The notes: a model not told the origin generated them from the sequence alone. Positions 42,198 to 54,960 are shown, numbered from the stretch's first letter. The stretch is 64,000 bases of DNA from Molanna angustata (GCA_963576475.1 OY754972.1:11243062-11307061), one strand, 5' to 3'. Translations and numbers: made by a program.

Positions 42198-43430
42198 ACA
42201 TTTTTTAAATCTGCGCATTACTTTTTTTTGGTGCCATATCAAATTTAATATGGATAGTGAAAAGCGTAATAATTTTCGGCATATTTTACTTTATTTTCTG
42301 CCGGTAATGTAAAAATGCTGTTTAAGCAAGAAAACAATGCTCGATGTGTATGAAGAGAATGTAATGACAGAACCCCAGTGCCACAACTGATTTGCGAAAT
42401 TTGGTTATGTTATTTTTGACGTTGAAGATACCTACACCGCGTTCTGGAAGGCCAGTTAAGCTGATGAAGAAAAAAAAGATCGATTGATGGAAATCGCCGA
42501 GTGAAATGAACTAGTGACTTCGCTGAGAGATTATAAATCGAAAAACCATGTTTTAATTTTCTTCTTAAATCTTTCATATGTAATAGTTCATGGTTGACGA
42601 AGGAAGAGTTTCAGCTGTCATTCAGCGGTCTTCCGGGAATTTCCATATCACACAGTGAAAATAAATGTGACTAAATCAAAAATTTATGTAAATCGAATAA
42701 AAGACATTGTTCACCATTTATAAAATTAAAAAAAACAGTAAATTTTCCATTATTTTTAACAATGTTTGAAACTGTCTATCAATGTTTGAGTTGTGAGGAA
42801 ACCATTCTGACGATGCTCGGCATTGAGCTATACCGGTGAATGGGAGTCGTCTTTGAGAACTAAAAAAGAGTCCCTTTTCCGTTAACTGTTGCGATCTGTG
42901 ACGGAAAAGGAAGTTTTTTATTAATTTTTAGATGGCAAAATTAAGTCAATTCCCGTATTTAACTCGATTTACCTAAAATTTGGATTTAGTTTCTTTCATA
43001 AAAAAATGATATACCTTTCCGAACAACCCGATATTTGCTAAGCAAAGTGAAACTGATATTGCAAAGCACGCTAGTTTCACTTGGAAATCTCACACAATAC
43101 ACTGTGTATGGAAAATCCTATTTCCATATCTTGATTGTTACATCCAGAATGTTCAACATCCAGATGAGATGCAGATCTCGAATGAAATTATAGCACGAGA
43201 CGGAGGAAAATAATCTCTGGAGATGATGCTTGCAGGCTTCCCATACACGATACTTATACTACACAAACCTCAACATAACATAGAAACTTCACAATTATAC
43301 AAATAACTATTGTTGTAAGTTTTGGTCTAAATCTTTAATAATTACTTATGTATAAAATGAAGAAATTCACACAAAGCTATAATCGTGAGATCAGGAATTT
43401 TCGTTCATATTAAATAAGTCCTTGTGTTTT
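42198..43430. other. No feature supported
   Basis: No repeat copy or motif-bearing frame was recognised. 42430-42480 has one Pro/Gly/Arg-rich frame that might be another RTE-like relic, too short to call. Confidence 0.3.
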
Positions 43431-43431
43431 C

Positions 43432-43640
43432 AGAAACTTGTTATTGGGTGCGTGTTTTAAAATTAATATTTGACGTAGTACCTATTAGATGCTTTTTCAA
43501 GCAATGAATAATAAACAAGTTGTTTTATAATACATTTAAGTTTTTTTTAATAAAATAATGAATATGTCATTGTGAAAAGTACGAATTTGTATGAATATTC
43601 CCTAAACCATGCATAAATCATATGCATTCATTGCTTTCGT
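43432..43640 (+). mobile_element. SINE2 body fragment followed by a SINE1-like tail
   Basis: 43436-43505 has 'aacttgttattgggtgcgtg' and 'atttgacgtagtacctatta' (SINE2 body). 43550-43640 has 'aataatgaatatgtcattgt' and 'attccctaaaccatgcataa', matching the SINE1 tail. Both lack heads. Confidence 0.6.
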
Positions 43641-43902
43641 ATAAATCTCAAAATATACTAGTTGTATCTACCTACTGTAAATACTTATAGATATCCACGA
43701 ATAAAATAAGTGACACACATAATATTGAAAGTTCACCGTATTGACATAATTAAATCCAAGTACCTATATAGTCGTTTACTTTAGTTCATTACATTACATC
43801 ACTCTGATATTAAATTCCTCGTTGATTTCATCGATCGGTATGTATTTGTATTACGAAATATATAACCTCTTCAAGTGATATTCAAATAAAGATGAATACC
43901 GA

Positions 43903-44145
43903 ATGAGCCTTTTAGTGTTGGGTCTATACAGCGTTCACCTACTTACAGCTGGTTTCATTATGTATAAATTGTTTGAATTTTCCCATAAACCCGAAGGTCT
44001 TGGAGTAGATGTGTTGGAATATGGACAAATCCCAGTAAATATATCTGATCGACAAACTCAAATGGTTCTCGATCTACACAGTTTGGTACTAATCCTCAAC
44101 CAAGTAGATGTGCTTCGCTTAAGTACCTATCACCGGATCGTTTAG
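43903..44145 (+). CDS. Unrecognised 80-codon open frame
   Basis: The peptide starts with a hydrophobic stretch ('MSLLVLGLYSVHLLTAGFIM'), then a charged middle ('KLFEFSHKPEGLGVDVLEYG') and 'SDRQTQMVLDLHSLVLILNQ'. Base composition is less AT-biased than the flanks, and a possible splice acceptor (ctacttacag at 43939-43948) lies inside it. It may be an exon remnant or a transposon frame. I recognise no family. Confidence 0.25.
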   Translation: MSLLVLGLYSVHLLTAGFIMYKLFEFSHKPEGLGVDVLEYGQIPVNISDRQTQMVLDLHSLVLILNQVDVLRLSTYHRIV

Positions 44146-44369
44146 TTAGTATCACGGATTCTCAAATCAATATTGTCACAATAATTTCATTTGTTTACGA
44201 ACATTCGTACTGAACTTACCAACCATAAGGCTGTAATGACGAAACATTTCTTAAGAAATGTAGGACAGCTAGGTATGTTTTTTTTCTATTTTAATAAAAT
44301 ATTGTCAAATCACTGTTGTCCCATCAATTTAATCGTTTTCTGTACCATGAAGTAAGTATAGCGAAAGGT

Positions 44370-45120
44370 TAGGTAATCTTTAGGATGCCACAGGGATCAG
44401 TTTTGGTACCCATACTTTTCATTTTGTATATAAAGATAGTTTGATGATATTATAAAAAAGAAGGCTTTCATTCATATATCTATGCTGACTAACACCTTGA
44501 TACTAGAATGCTGAAAACAAGGATAGTTTAAACAATTTAACTGTTGGTTGCATGGAAAAAATACAAAGCTGCATGGATATCGCTCTAGAGGATAAAATTA
44601 AAACCAACGAAAATATAGCTTATATGGGTAGCTTCACAACGGCACCATGTTAAAATATTCTTTTAGCATCAATCTTCAAATAAAATTTAATTCTTAGACG
44701 TTCGTTTGGACAATAAACTATCGCTGGACTTTCAAACCCCAAAAGCTATTTGCGCTTGTTTCTTTCACCTAAGACTACTAAAATGTATCCGCCGAAGTTT
44801 ATCTAAAATCGAAGCAATAACGCTTATATTTCTTGTGTCACGGCTGGATAACTGTAATGGTTTGTCCAGGTTTTAGCTTGATAAGTACTCAAAATATACA
44901 AAAAAAAACTGTAGAAGCATCGTTCCATGAATTATTTCCTATTCCTTTACCGACGTGTTTGGGAAGTGTAACTTGCAGCAAAAAAGTAATGTCAGTGTAG
45001 TTCAGTGCAATTTCGAAGACTGTCGGATGTGGATGTGTTGATAATTGTGTTAACAGGTGCACATAAAAACCATTCAGTGAGAACTAGAAGAAGAAATATC
45101 GGTGAAATCTTTTCAATACA
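44370..45120 (+). pseudogene. CR1/L2-like LINE reverse transcriptase fragment, decayed
   Basis: Pieces in several frames follow the order of a LINE ORF2. 'MPQGSVLVPILFILYI' (about 44383-44430) is the reverse transcriptase Pro-Gln-Gly motif. 'LDVRLDNKLSLDFQTPKAIC' (44695-44754) and 'LVSRLDNCNGL' (about 44835-44867) are the thumb region, where the family has 'SRLDYCNGLL'. The catalytic Tyr/Phe-x-Asp-Asp is lost. Frameshifts and stops are frequent. Confidence 0.75.
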
Positions 45121-45670
45121 GTCCACTATAATCAATAACCTTATGACAACCACCGCCTGACGTTTTCTACAAATTTAATACAAAAGCCCCGAACCACATT
45201 TTAGGAAGTGTCCGCATACAGGTTTAGTTGAATGGCAGTGAATCGTTTAGTTCACAGATATTGGTCAGTTTTAGTACCAAAACTACCTCGTTCCGCCCGA
45301 CGAGGATCACTAAACCTCTCAAGTCCCTAATCGTCAGACTTGCAAACTTTCTTTTGTCTTTGATAAGAAAAAGATTTAGCTTTTTTATATAAAGGACACT
45401 TAACATAATTACGTAGGCACCCCAAGTATCTACTGTGACAATTTGTTTTGGTAAAAGTACAAACATTATATGTGGTCAAAATATCGCATATGGGGGGTTA
45501 TTGCGTAACGAAATTTCCATTTGAAATCTTTATAAAAAATGATTGATTTGTTGTTTAGATGAACAATACCTACTTCTTATTGTGTTTCATGATTTCTTTC
45601 AAAATTGTGAAAGCGTTCTATATAATATGAATTTTAAAGCATATTGGGAAAATATTTAATGTTTTATTTA
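45121..45670. other. No feature supported
   Basis: An 80-codon minus-strand frame (45224-45466) has no recognisable motif. Confidence 0.3.
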
Positions 45671-45671
45671 A

Positions 45672-45835
45672 AGGATGGGGGGCAAGTCTGGTCAACCGGC
45701 GAAATTAAAACCATCCAATTTCACCCATATCATGGATCTTAAGATGTTATAGAACTCCATAAGATAATTATTATATCTATGATATGGGTAAATATGGAAG
45801 GTTTTGATTCCGCCTATTGACCAGACTTGCCACCC
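45672..45835. mobile_element. Family D palindromic MITE, near-complete hairpin
   Basis: The left arm 'ggggcaagtctggtcaa' ... 'cacccatatcat' and right arm 'atgatatgggtaaatatgg' ... 'ttgaccagacttgccac' pair over about 55 bp. The loop 'ttaagatgttatagaactcc' is shared with 17085-17105. The whole copy is about 160 bp with no coding capacity. Confidence 0.85.
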
Positions 45836-45985
45836 TGGTCAAACAGAGAAATCATAACCCTCATGATAACCCATATCATGGATATAATTATGTTATGGAG
45901 TTCTATAATATCTAAAGATACTATCCATACTCCATATGACTTTTATATTTATGTTACGGGTAATCATAAGGGTAAAATAATTTAT
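45836..45985. mobile_element. Family D, second copy adjacent to the first
   Basis: 'ccctggtcaaacagagaaat' 'cataaccctcatgataaccc' on the left and 'gttacgggtaatcataaggg' on the right form the arms. The centre has 'catggatataattatgttat' 'ggagttctata'. Arms are less perfect than in the neighbour, so it is probably older or came from a different source copy. Confidence 0.75.
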
Positions 45986-46770
45986 TAAAAGACGTTTTTA
46001 GGAAATCGTATTCGTTACAAAAATCTGTCTTTTTTCGATACAAAAGATCTTAACGCATGGGTAGACACAAAACAATCGTTTGATAATTTCACTAGAAAGA
46101 AGCTCCAAATCATTGTAATATTTTAATATAAGTATTTATTTTTGAAACCATAACAATCGCTGATGGATTATCTCGTTATTTGGCTCTCACAGGGACCATG
46201 GTGACAAACTGATGAATAATATTAACTAGGTTGACAGCAAGACGGTACGGTTCGTACCTCCAATAAACCTCAAAGGTTATTATTTTGTTTGACGAGTAGG
46301 TAATAGTAGCTATTGTATAATCAGTACAAATCCGTTAACAATTGAATGTTATTATATTATTATTATTGGTAGCTAAGCTAAGCTAAGTCGTGTAGGCGGC
46401 TCAGCATAATGAAACACATCGGTGCCTCGAGGGTTGAAACTGTCTGAAATGGAAAGGGCTTACTTAATATACCTGTCATTGTTTCATAATGACGGGAGGA
46501 AGTCTTCCATTTCAATGATATTATTAAATCTATTGTGTTTGGGAAATTTTATTTTCCAACTATCAACGGGAGCTTCCCCTCAATACATACATAATCTAGT
46601 CAATTTTAATTCAATAAATGACTGTTTACCGACCTTATTGATTCTTCAATATTTAAATTAAAATAATTTAAGTATCTGAAATTTCGATATTAGCAACTGG
46701 GGCGTTTATATTGTAGATATTCATAGATACACAAATGAGATTCATAATATTTTTTTACCCAAGAATGAGA
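45986..46770. other. No clear feature
   Basis: A 79-codon plus-strand frame (46422-46661) has no recognisable motif. 'aagctaagctaagctaag' at 46371-46387 is a short tandem repeat. Confidence 0.3.
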
Positions 46771-46774
46771 CTAA

Positions 46775-47292
46775 AACACTTGTAAATTCATTCGTCGTGT
46801 CTCGGCTTGATTACTGCAACGGCATTTATGCTGGATTGCCCCGAAGTATCAGCTCGCAAGAAAAAGATGTCATATACCTCAGTACTAAACGAATTACACT
46901 GGTTGAAGTGTCCAGAGCGAATTGATTACAAAATTTGTTTGACAGTATATAATGCTTTGAACAACCTGGCACCAAAATATATACAAGAGCTGTGTCAGAG
47001 AAGAGATCTCTCTGAGAGGCATCTCACACTCAGGTCGTCTGGATCACAAAGTAACAATTCCTTGAGGAGTTGGACAGAGTCAGCAAAGACCGATGAATTA
47101 GTGTGAGTGGTCCTATTAAGTGGAATTCACTGCCTCTAGATGTTCGCAGTGCTCAAAGCAAGAGCACTTTCACTAAATGACTAAAAACAGCTTTGTTTCA
47201 GAGAGCAACACAACAATAAACTATCAGCGCCCTTGGTATGATCTCGAATCATTAAACGGCGCTATACAAATAACTTACTATTATTATTATTA
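46775..47292 (+). pseudogene. CR1/L2-like LINE 3' end
   Basis: Translations give 'FVVSRLDYCNGIYAGLPRS' (about 46789-46845), then 'VLNELHWLKCPERIDYKICL' 'TVYNALNNLAPKYIQEL' (46882-46995) and 'PIKWNSLPLDVRSAQSKSTF' (47112-47173). This is the classic CR1/L2 ORF2 C-terminus. The 3' UTR ('tcagcgcccttggtatgat', 'cattaaacggcgctataca') ends in (ATT)n at 47276-47292. Frameshifts mark it as dead. The copy at 35888-36105 is the same family. Confidence 0.85.
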
Positions 47293-47317
47293 ATATTTTA
47301 TTTATTTTATTTTATAT

Positions 47318-47527
47318 TACTTCTCGGGAAACTAACAGGTACAATGTCAAATATTAATTTAACACGCACCTAATAACAAGTTGCCGCATTCTGTAGACTT
47401 ACCATATTAATCGTCTTACAGATCCAGACTGAAAACTAAATTGAAAATTGTGTCTCCACCGGGAATCGAACCCGGGACCTTTGAATCAGCATTCAGACAC
47501 CTAACCAACTAAACCACGAAGGCCGAC
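47318..47527 (-). mobile_element. SINE2 copy
   Basis: Minus-strand head 47527-47455 ('gtcggccttcgtggtttagt', B box 'gggttcgattcccggtgg'), then 'cagtctggatctgtaagacg', 'cagaatgcggcaacttgtta' and the end 'gtttcccgagaagtaatata'. It lies between two LINE tails. Confidence 0.9.
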
Positions 47528-47534
47528 AATATCA

Positions 47535-47630
47535 TGTATCTTTCTGTACATAATATGAACAAATATATTATACACTGGCGGGCTTATTGCCATTAGGCAA
47601 TTTCTTCCAATACAACTATACTATACTATT
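47535..47630 (-). mobile_element. Antisense LINE tail
   Basis: 'ttctgtacataatatgaaca' 'aatatattatacactggcgg' 'gcttattgccattaggcaat' is almost identical to 36400-36470. In reverse it carries the 'gcctaatggcaataagcccg' tail shared with SINE3. Confidence 0.7.
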
Positions 47631-47631
47631 A

Positions 47632-48305
47632 GGGGCTAGGTTGCGGCCATAGGGGCCTAGCCAGTAAAGTTGAGGGTGGCTGCAGCCCCACCCTAGGATT
47701 CTGGGTAACAGGTCAGTACCCTCTTCAATTCTTACCTATGGAAGAGCAGGGCAGACGCCTTAATGCCTCGCTCGGCGGTGACTCATCAAACGTGGCGATG
47801 AGTAAGGATGCATCATCGGGCGATGGAAATCGAAGCACTGAAAGTACTGTCCGGTGGTGTACCTGAAATTCGCCAACATGAGTACTAAGGGGTGGAGGAG
47901 CCCCCCGTGATGATTGGTCGGCACGACCCACTCGGCGGTACCCGAGCTGATGACGAGACAGGTGCAGCTGACGCTGCGCCTGGTGTGGAAATCGAAGAAC
48001 TGAAAGTACTACGGGCGTGGTGGAGGCTCCCTGTTGCAGTCTGTTGTTCGTGGAGCTGCTGGGAGGGTAACCCTTGCTATGATTCACGGGCCTTCACGAG
48101 TGTGGTTGGACTCTTAGTGGCAGTGGTATGAAATATGCACGGTGGTAGTTCTTGTTTCGTCCGACGAGCAGCCGCTCCGGGGATGAACAGAACACTTTAG
48201 TTCTATAACGTTCCCTATGGAGTGGGGTAGGTGACTGCGACTTTTCCATAAAAATACAACTATACGATAATAATCGTATTGTATATGCCGTGATGGTATT
48301 AATGA
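47632..48305 (+). mobile_element. GC-rich LINE segment, probably an untranslated or 3' region
   Basis: A GC-rich block with frames on both strands (47725-48087 minus, 47892-48131 plus) that read as shadows of each other. 'gaaatcgaagcactgaaagt' (47827) and 'gaaatcgaagaactgaaagt' (47989) form an internal duplication. It ends at 48283-48305 with 'tatgccgtgatggtattaat', the 3' terminus also seen at 52205 and 1070. I infer the 3' part of a LINE related to the one at 51945-52235. Confidence 0.5.
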
Positions 48306-49060
48306 AAGAAAAAGAGGGATAATAATAATAAATGATTATTTTAAAAGAGGATTAATATTTTTATTTCTCTCTTAACCAATTTTGTCCGTCTCCTTATATA
48401 GATATGAATATTTGATGAAGACGGAGAAATATTAATGGCAAAGTTAACCAAATCCTGTTTGGAGTTGCTTAAGCTGAATTCGATCAATTTTCACCAAAAT
48501 TATCTTCAAATATTCGCGATAAACTTAACTACAGAATAATTTCGCTTATCGGTAGAGTTGTAATTAGTAAACATGAAACAAATTGACAATTTGAAATGAT
48601 GATTTATGAACCCAAACAAAAGATAATAAACGCACAGAGATTAAGGCAAACCAAATCTACATGCATATATTTATTTATCTATGTAATCAGCGACACGTTG
48701 AGTAACGTTTGTTTTTGAACTGACTAAACACCACCACGAGAAAAAAAAACTACAATTAAACTAGGGATACACACGCATTCGAATTGGGGAAGTAGCTTGC
48801 ATTCCAAAAACTGGAACATTACTTTATTTATTAATTTGCAAAGAAAATTTTGTAAAATTTACTCCATGGGAAGCCTGTTGAGACATGCGAGAATGCCAAT
48901 CTACATTTTGGCAATCAAATAAATCAACAGAATCCCTCTGCATACCTCCAAGCGAACATGACTTGACTAGTCTCTAGTTTACTCAAAATAAATATATATT
49001 GAAAAATCTATATAAATATATTTGTTATCGAATAAATATGCACCGTGAAATGATATCTGG
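48306..49060. other. No feature supported
   Basis: AT-rich spacer. Confidence 0.35.
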
Positions 49061-49064
49061 TGAA

Positions 49065-49212
49065 TCTTTTACAGTTTTAGTGTAACTTTTACAGTTTTAG
49101 TGTAACTTTTACAGTTTTAGTGTAACTTTTACAGTTTTAGTGTAACTTTTACAGTTTTAGTGTAACTTTTACAGTTTGAGTGTAACTTTTACAGTTTTAG
49201 TGTAACTTTTAC
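49065..49212. repeat. 20-bp minisatellite, about 7 copies
   Basis: Unit 'tgtaacttttacagttttag' repeats in exact 20-bp register from 49081 to 49200, with one variant (acagtttgag at 49171-49180) and partial units at each end. Near-identity means recent slippage or expansion. Confidence 0.97.
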
Positions 49213-50403
<1,191 letters not shown>

Positions 50404-50430
50404 TTCATTTCCGTGTCCAAGGTCATCCGC

Positions 50431-51411
50431 CTACACTGTGTCCCTCCAGTAATTTGCAGCCATAATTCCATTTTCATTGGCCTGCCACAAATCCTCTTCA
50501 GAGCACCCTCCCTCCATAAGCGGGCAGCTCAGCAGGTGCGACATACTCTGCGTCTCTCCACACTCACATGCCGTGTCCTGGTCCGCCTCCAGCATTCCCC
50601 ATCTATCCAGGTTCACCTTGCACCTTCCTACACCCGTCCTCAGCCTGTTTAGGGATTTCCAGGCTGTATAAGGCAGTAGGTGACCCGCCGGGAGTACCTC
50701 TGCTGGTTCACGAAAGCTCTCACCTTCTATCCGTTCCTTCCACAGCTCAACTCTTCTCTTTTCGCTGGTTGAGTTTAAAGATATTGTATTCCTGAGGAAG
50801 CTGTTTCTAGATTTGAGTCTTGAGGGCGGGAGGATGTGACCATATAGCGGATGTCGAGAGTCATTCTGCTGTTTCATCTTTTCCTCTTCAGAGGCTACAA
50901 CTCTTCTTATATGTGGTGGTGCTATTCCAGTTAGTAATTGGATTTTTTCCACATTAGTAGGTTTAAGACACCCCGTAATTAGTCTGTTGGTTTCATTCAA
51001 AGCAACATCTACGTTTCTGGCATGGGGAGATTGGAACCAGACTGGAGCCGCATATTCCCCTGCCGAGTAGCAGAGAGCAAGTCCCGAAGTTCTAAGAATG
51101 GATGGTTGTGCCCCCCATTTTGTTCCGACGAGCTTTCGGATGATATTGTTCCGAGTACCAATTTTTCCCCTGGTGTTTAGACAGTGTTGCTTAAAAGAGA
51201 GTGTCCTGTCTAGCACTACGCCGAGGTACTTTGGGTTTTCGCAATTTTCTAGATTCTTTCCCTCCCATGTGATGTTAAGTTTCCTCTTTGCATCCCTATT
51301 TCTCAGGTGAAAGGTACATAGTTGTGTCTTTGCTGGATTGGGTTTGAGATTATTGTTTTTGTATATATATATTATATAAAGGGCTTCGTTGATTTTTAGA
51401 CGACGTTTCAT
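50431..51411 (-). pseudogene. LINE ORF2 C-terminal fragment, 326 codons open
   Basis: The frame is uninterrupted but starts inside the reverse transcriptase thumb, so it is a 5'-truncated element. Landmarks: 'NNNLKPNPAKTQLCTFHLRN' (residues about 23-42), 'YLGVVLDRTLSFKQH' (62-76), 'ALCYSAGEYAAPVWF' (112-126), 'ETNRLITGCLKPTNVEKIQL' (140-159) and 'LLTGIAPPHIRR'. A Cys/His-containing 'CECGETQSMSHLLSCP' lies near the end (285-300). Reverse transcriptase catalytic motifs are upstream and missing. The lineage is Jockey-superfamily-like but different from the full-length LINE at 9.8 kb. Intact codons over 980 bp suggest a recent insertion. Confidence 0.8.
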
Positions 51412-51940
51412 AACAATATTATGAATATTAACATTGACATTTTACGAATTTCAAACATACAATTTATCCCAGATGCGTTGAGATCAAACGGATGCTAATC
51501 GTTTCATTTTTACAAACACGTGTTTCCTTTCGATTTTGTGTAACGTGACAAATCAAAACAATTTTTGTAAAAGGGACACAAGCTTTTTTGTAAAATACGT
51601 ACAACACACGTATAAAATTAAACTAGGCACAATTAAATGGGCCAAAACGTGCAAATAATCATTTAAAACCCTCCCTCGATTTCCAACCCCCATACTCGGC
51701 AATTAACGAGGTCAACGCCACAAAATTCCCCGCATGTTAAGGCACGTATACACACACCGAGAAAAAAAGATATAAAAACTCCAATTCTTTTTGAAAAATA
51801 TTCATATTCGATCATTAAATCAATGTGTTTTTTTTTAGTGCAGGAAACATACATAAACACACATATATAATAATAATTTATTATAGTATTATAGTACGTA
51901 ATTTATTATATAATAATAATAATTTATTATAGTATTATGG
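51412..51940. other. No gene; duplicated 'ttattatagtattat' tract
   Basis: 'taataatttattatagtatt' occurs twice, at about 51871-51890 and 51919-51938, a local tandem duplication. Otherwise spacer. Confidence 0.4.
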
Positions 51941-51944
51941 TGCG

Positions 51945-52240
51945 CTGTGAGGCACCGGCTTAGAATAGTGCTTCCACTCTTTTCTATTATTGTTTTCGAG
52001 TGTCCCGTAAGAGCCGGGTAATCGAAAATACATCAGGCAACAATAACATCTGACATAGTTCAGCAATGAGGTTCACCACCCATTCTGAATTTAGTGCCTT
52101 TTTAGGTGAGACGAGACTGGTGTGTGGGCATACACAGATGTGTTGTGCTCCCTTTTATAAGGCAATACACACCCCCACACCTTTCGCTGGTTACCCCACA
52201 TTGTGGGATATGCCGTGATGGTATGAATGAATATGAATTT
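51945..52240 (+). mobile_element. LINE 3' UTR fragment
   Basis: A GC-richer segment ('gcgctgtgaggcaccggctt' ... 'gtgtcccgtaagagccgggt' ... 'gaggttcaccacccattctg' ... 'ccccacattgtgggatatgc' 'cgtgatggtatgaatgaata'). The terminal part is shared with 1060-1095 and 48283-48305, so at least three copies end at the same place, as expected of a LINE 3' terminus. Coding parts are absent. Confidence 0.55.
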
Positions 52241-52339
52241 ATTATAGTACGTCATTGTCTATAGAGACGAAAGCGGAATACGTTTCGAAACAAACAAACA
52301 AGAAAACGCTAAGTTAAAAACGCTAAACAATTTTAAAAT

Positions 52340-52755
52340 GTAACAGATATACAAAAATAAACCTAATGTTAAATAAACTAAAATTAATGACAGTAAAGCA
52401 ATACATTATATACAACACATTAACTTTGATTTTCAAACTAAAAAATAATATCCTTCCAAATTATATGCAGAAAAATATATTATTCAATGCCAATGTTCAC
52501 ACTTACCCTACGAGAGGATGTCAGGATTTTAGACTTCCAAATACGAGATTAACAAGTACACAAAATAGCTTATACACATAGTTAAAAAATATTAATGTTC
52601 TCCATACTTTTACATGTTTTAATAATTTAGTGTCATACTCTGTATCATAATTTATTTTTGTATCAAAAAAAAATTATATACTTTTTGTTTTCACTAGATG
52701 TATTAATTTTGTATTTTTTACGACTAAATAAAAGTTACTATTATTATTATTACAA
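52340..52755 (+). pseudogene. LINE ORF2 extreme C-terminus and 3' UTR
   Basis: The frame 52366-52581 reads 'LNKLKLMTVKQYIIYNTLTL' 'IFKLKNNILPNYM' and a Tyr-Pro-Thr-Arg near the end. This is the last segment of CR1/Jockey-type proteins, where Met-Thr-Val-x-x-Arg-Ile-x-Tyr-x-x-x-x-x-x-x-Tyr-Lys is common. A 3' UTR of about 160 bp ends in 'taaataaaagttacta' and (TTA)n at 52737-52752. Confidence 0.7.
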
Positions 52756-53409
52756 ATACGCCATGTTCCTCACGGGGTAGGCATAGAGAATAGAATGCCA
52801 CAACATTCCATCCTGACACGCATCTTTCGCCTCATCAACGATTTATTAATCGTCTGTTATTCATGCTTAAAAATATATTATGTCGTTCACACAGCTGTGT
52901 TATCTTTTTCTTGGACGACCCCGACCCCAGTTTTTTATCTTTTCCTTTCACGTGATCGATTCAACAAATTACGAATTCGTCGATATTTGTCCCCTTGAAG
53001 TGAATACTTGGCTTAATATAACCCCCTTCGAATTATCGCAAACAGGTTAGGCAAATACTTCCCCATCTTTATCCGCTCATTTCTTTTCCGGGGTAAATAT
53101 TATCAAATTCGTGAAATAGATAAATACTTTGAAACCCTTAATTTTGTGGATAACCAAATAAAACAACCACGTTTCCTTTTTTGGGTGTGTTTTTTATACT
53201 ACCCACCATTGTTTTGAATCATATCACAAAATGGTTACATAAAAATTAAATATAATCATTTTCAGAATATTATAAAGGAACAAATATCCATGTTCGTATT
53301 TCGTATAAAAATAACAGAATTTTTAAACAGACGCTAAACAACACCCGACAACTGGATTAAAGATATGGGTTTAAATTTTAAGGGACATTCTGTCTCTCTG
53401 GTTTAATTC
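52756..53409. other. No feature supported
   Basis: A 67-codon frame (52795-52998) without motifs. The rest is AT-rich. Confidence 0.3.
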
Positions 53410-53411
53410 CC

Positions 53412-53910
53412 GAGGATTCTTTTATTTATTTATTTATTTTTTAGGGCAAATTGCCTTTTACATACATGAACAACAATTACACACATTGAAATATAAAAAT
53501 AAAACTTAAAATAATCATAAACATACTTAAAAATAAAAAATAAAAATTACTATAATAAAATAAGTAAATATTATAAAAATAATATTAAGTAGGCACAAAA
53601 AAAATCACAATTTGAAATAAAAGGTATAGGTACACACATTGAAACACAAAAATTATTATAATATACAAAAAATCATATACAAACTTAGAAAAATAAAAAA
53701 TAATAATCATAAAAAACAAGAAACTACACAATAAAACACAAAAAAGTTAATATAAACAAAATATAGTAATGTAAAAAAAATAATAGAATTCTAAAAACAA
53801 ATTTTCTTCCATTTCGTCCTGATCTGTTTGACCTTTATCAGGTACCGAACCCGTATCCTCGCACAGATCCTCTAGACACTCCCGGCTTATGAGACTATCA
53901 AAATCCATAA
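53412..53910 (-). mobile_element. Antisense LINE-type end with a short acidic open frame
   Basis: 'tttatttatttatttatttt' at 53420-53439 is an antisense (AAAT)n tail, followed by A-rich sequence with a loose repeat ('acacattgaaa' at 53480 and 53634). On the minus strand a frame from an ATG at 53908 encodes about 50 residues, including 'DSLISRECLEDLCEDTGSVP' and 'QTDQDEMEENLF'. It could be the end of a transposon protein; I do not recognise it. Confidence 0.4.
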
Positions 53911-54505
53911 CGTGGCAAATTGTCATTAGATACTTGTTAATTGATCAAAAATCGAAGTAATCCTGAATTGTATGAATTAACATTACCGTTTTTTTTTATC
54001 CTGAAAAAGTTTTCAGCGCGACTCTTTTCCGAACGCAATATATAACACCTACCAAATGATTCATCAAAAATTAAGATAATATTATATTAGGATTACAAAC
54101 ATTATATGAAACGATCCTTGATTTTAACGCTGGTCATGATTCTTTCGGTAGAAAAAATATGATTAATTAATATAACCACGTATCTTTATAATACTTGGTG
54201 TTTAAATATAATATTATATCGCGGTACGATAAGTTATATGTTAATGTGCGATGCCAAAATCAATTTTCATCCATATTAATCATCTCAACGCCATCTTGTT
54301 TTGACAGTTGCTTCTTTTTTATATAATCTCAATCTCTGCAACTTGGATAACCAAGTATGTTGAACTGCATTCAACAATCTATCAGGTTGAAATCCCATCA
54401 TGGATGTTGGATATGAGTTGGATATGACTTTGTGAAAATTGCATGACTAGGTATAATACCTATACTGAGATTCGCGAAATGACATTATTTACAAATATGC
54501 ATATA
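53911..54505. other. No feature supported
   Basis: AT-rich spacer. Confidence 0.3.
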
Positions 54506-54509
54506 TATT

Positions 54510-54960
54510 GTTGGTTGGGGAGGGTGTGCCGACACCATTATGGAAAAACTATGTTTAGCTCAACGATGTATAATAAAAATAATACTCAGCAAACCCCTTG
54601 ACTACCCCACTAAAGATTTATACAGTGAATTTAAAGTTTTTGATCCGAAACAAATCTTTTTACATTATGTACTAACAAATTTTCATAAAAATAAATTAGT
54701 TTACCCGAAAACACAACAATCTATAGCTACACGAGCCAGCACCGCTGCAAACTATGCAATTCCACACATGAGAACTACTTTTGGTCAAAGAAATTTTATT
54801 TTCATTGCCCCCAGAATTTATAACATGTTGCCTACATCATTAAAAGAAATAGTATCGCTGAAATCATTTAAAAGAAAATGTTCCGAATACATCATGAACT
54901 ACGGGAGAACTAAAATATATCAAATATTCGACATCGTAGTGTAAAAGGACATAATTTATA
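54510..54960 (+). pseudogene. LINE ORF2 C-terminal fragment, 134 codons open
   Basis: 54540-54944 encodes 'LCLAQRCIIKIILSKPLDYP', then 'TKDLYSEFKVFDPKQIFLHY', 'STAANYAIPHMRTTFGQRNF' and 'APRIYNMLPTSLKEIVSLKS' 'FKRKCSEYI'. The 'LQ-x-x-x-(I/L)R-x-I', 'Y-x-x-LP-x-x-(I/L)' and final 'FK-x-x-x-x-x-(Y/W)L' pattern is the CR1/Jockey C-terminus. Just before it, 'ggttggggagggtgtgccga' fits the usual 'xxWGxx' segment. It is 5' truncated, with no reverse transcriptase catalytic part. Confidence 0.8.

Noticed and set aside
47725..48131. Frames of 120 (minus) and 79 (plus) codons
   Set aside because: They overlap on opposite strands in a GC-rich LINE-associated block and have no recognisable domain.
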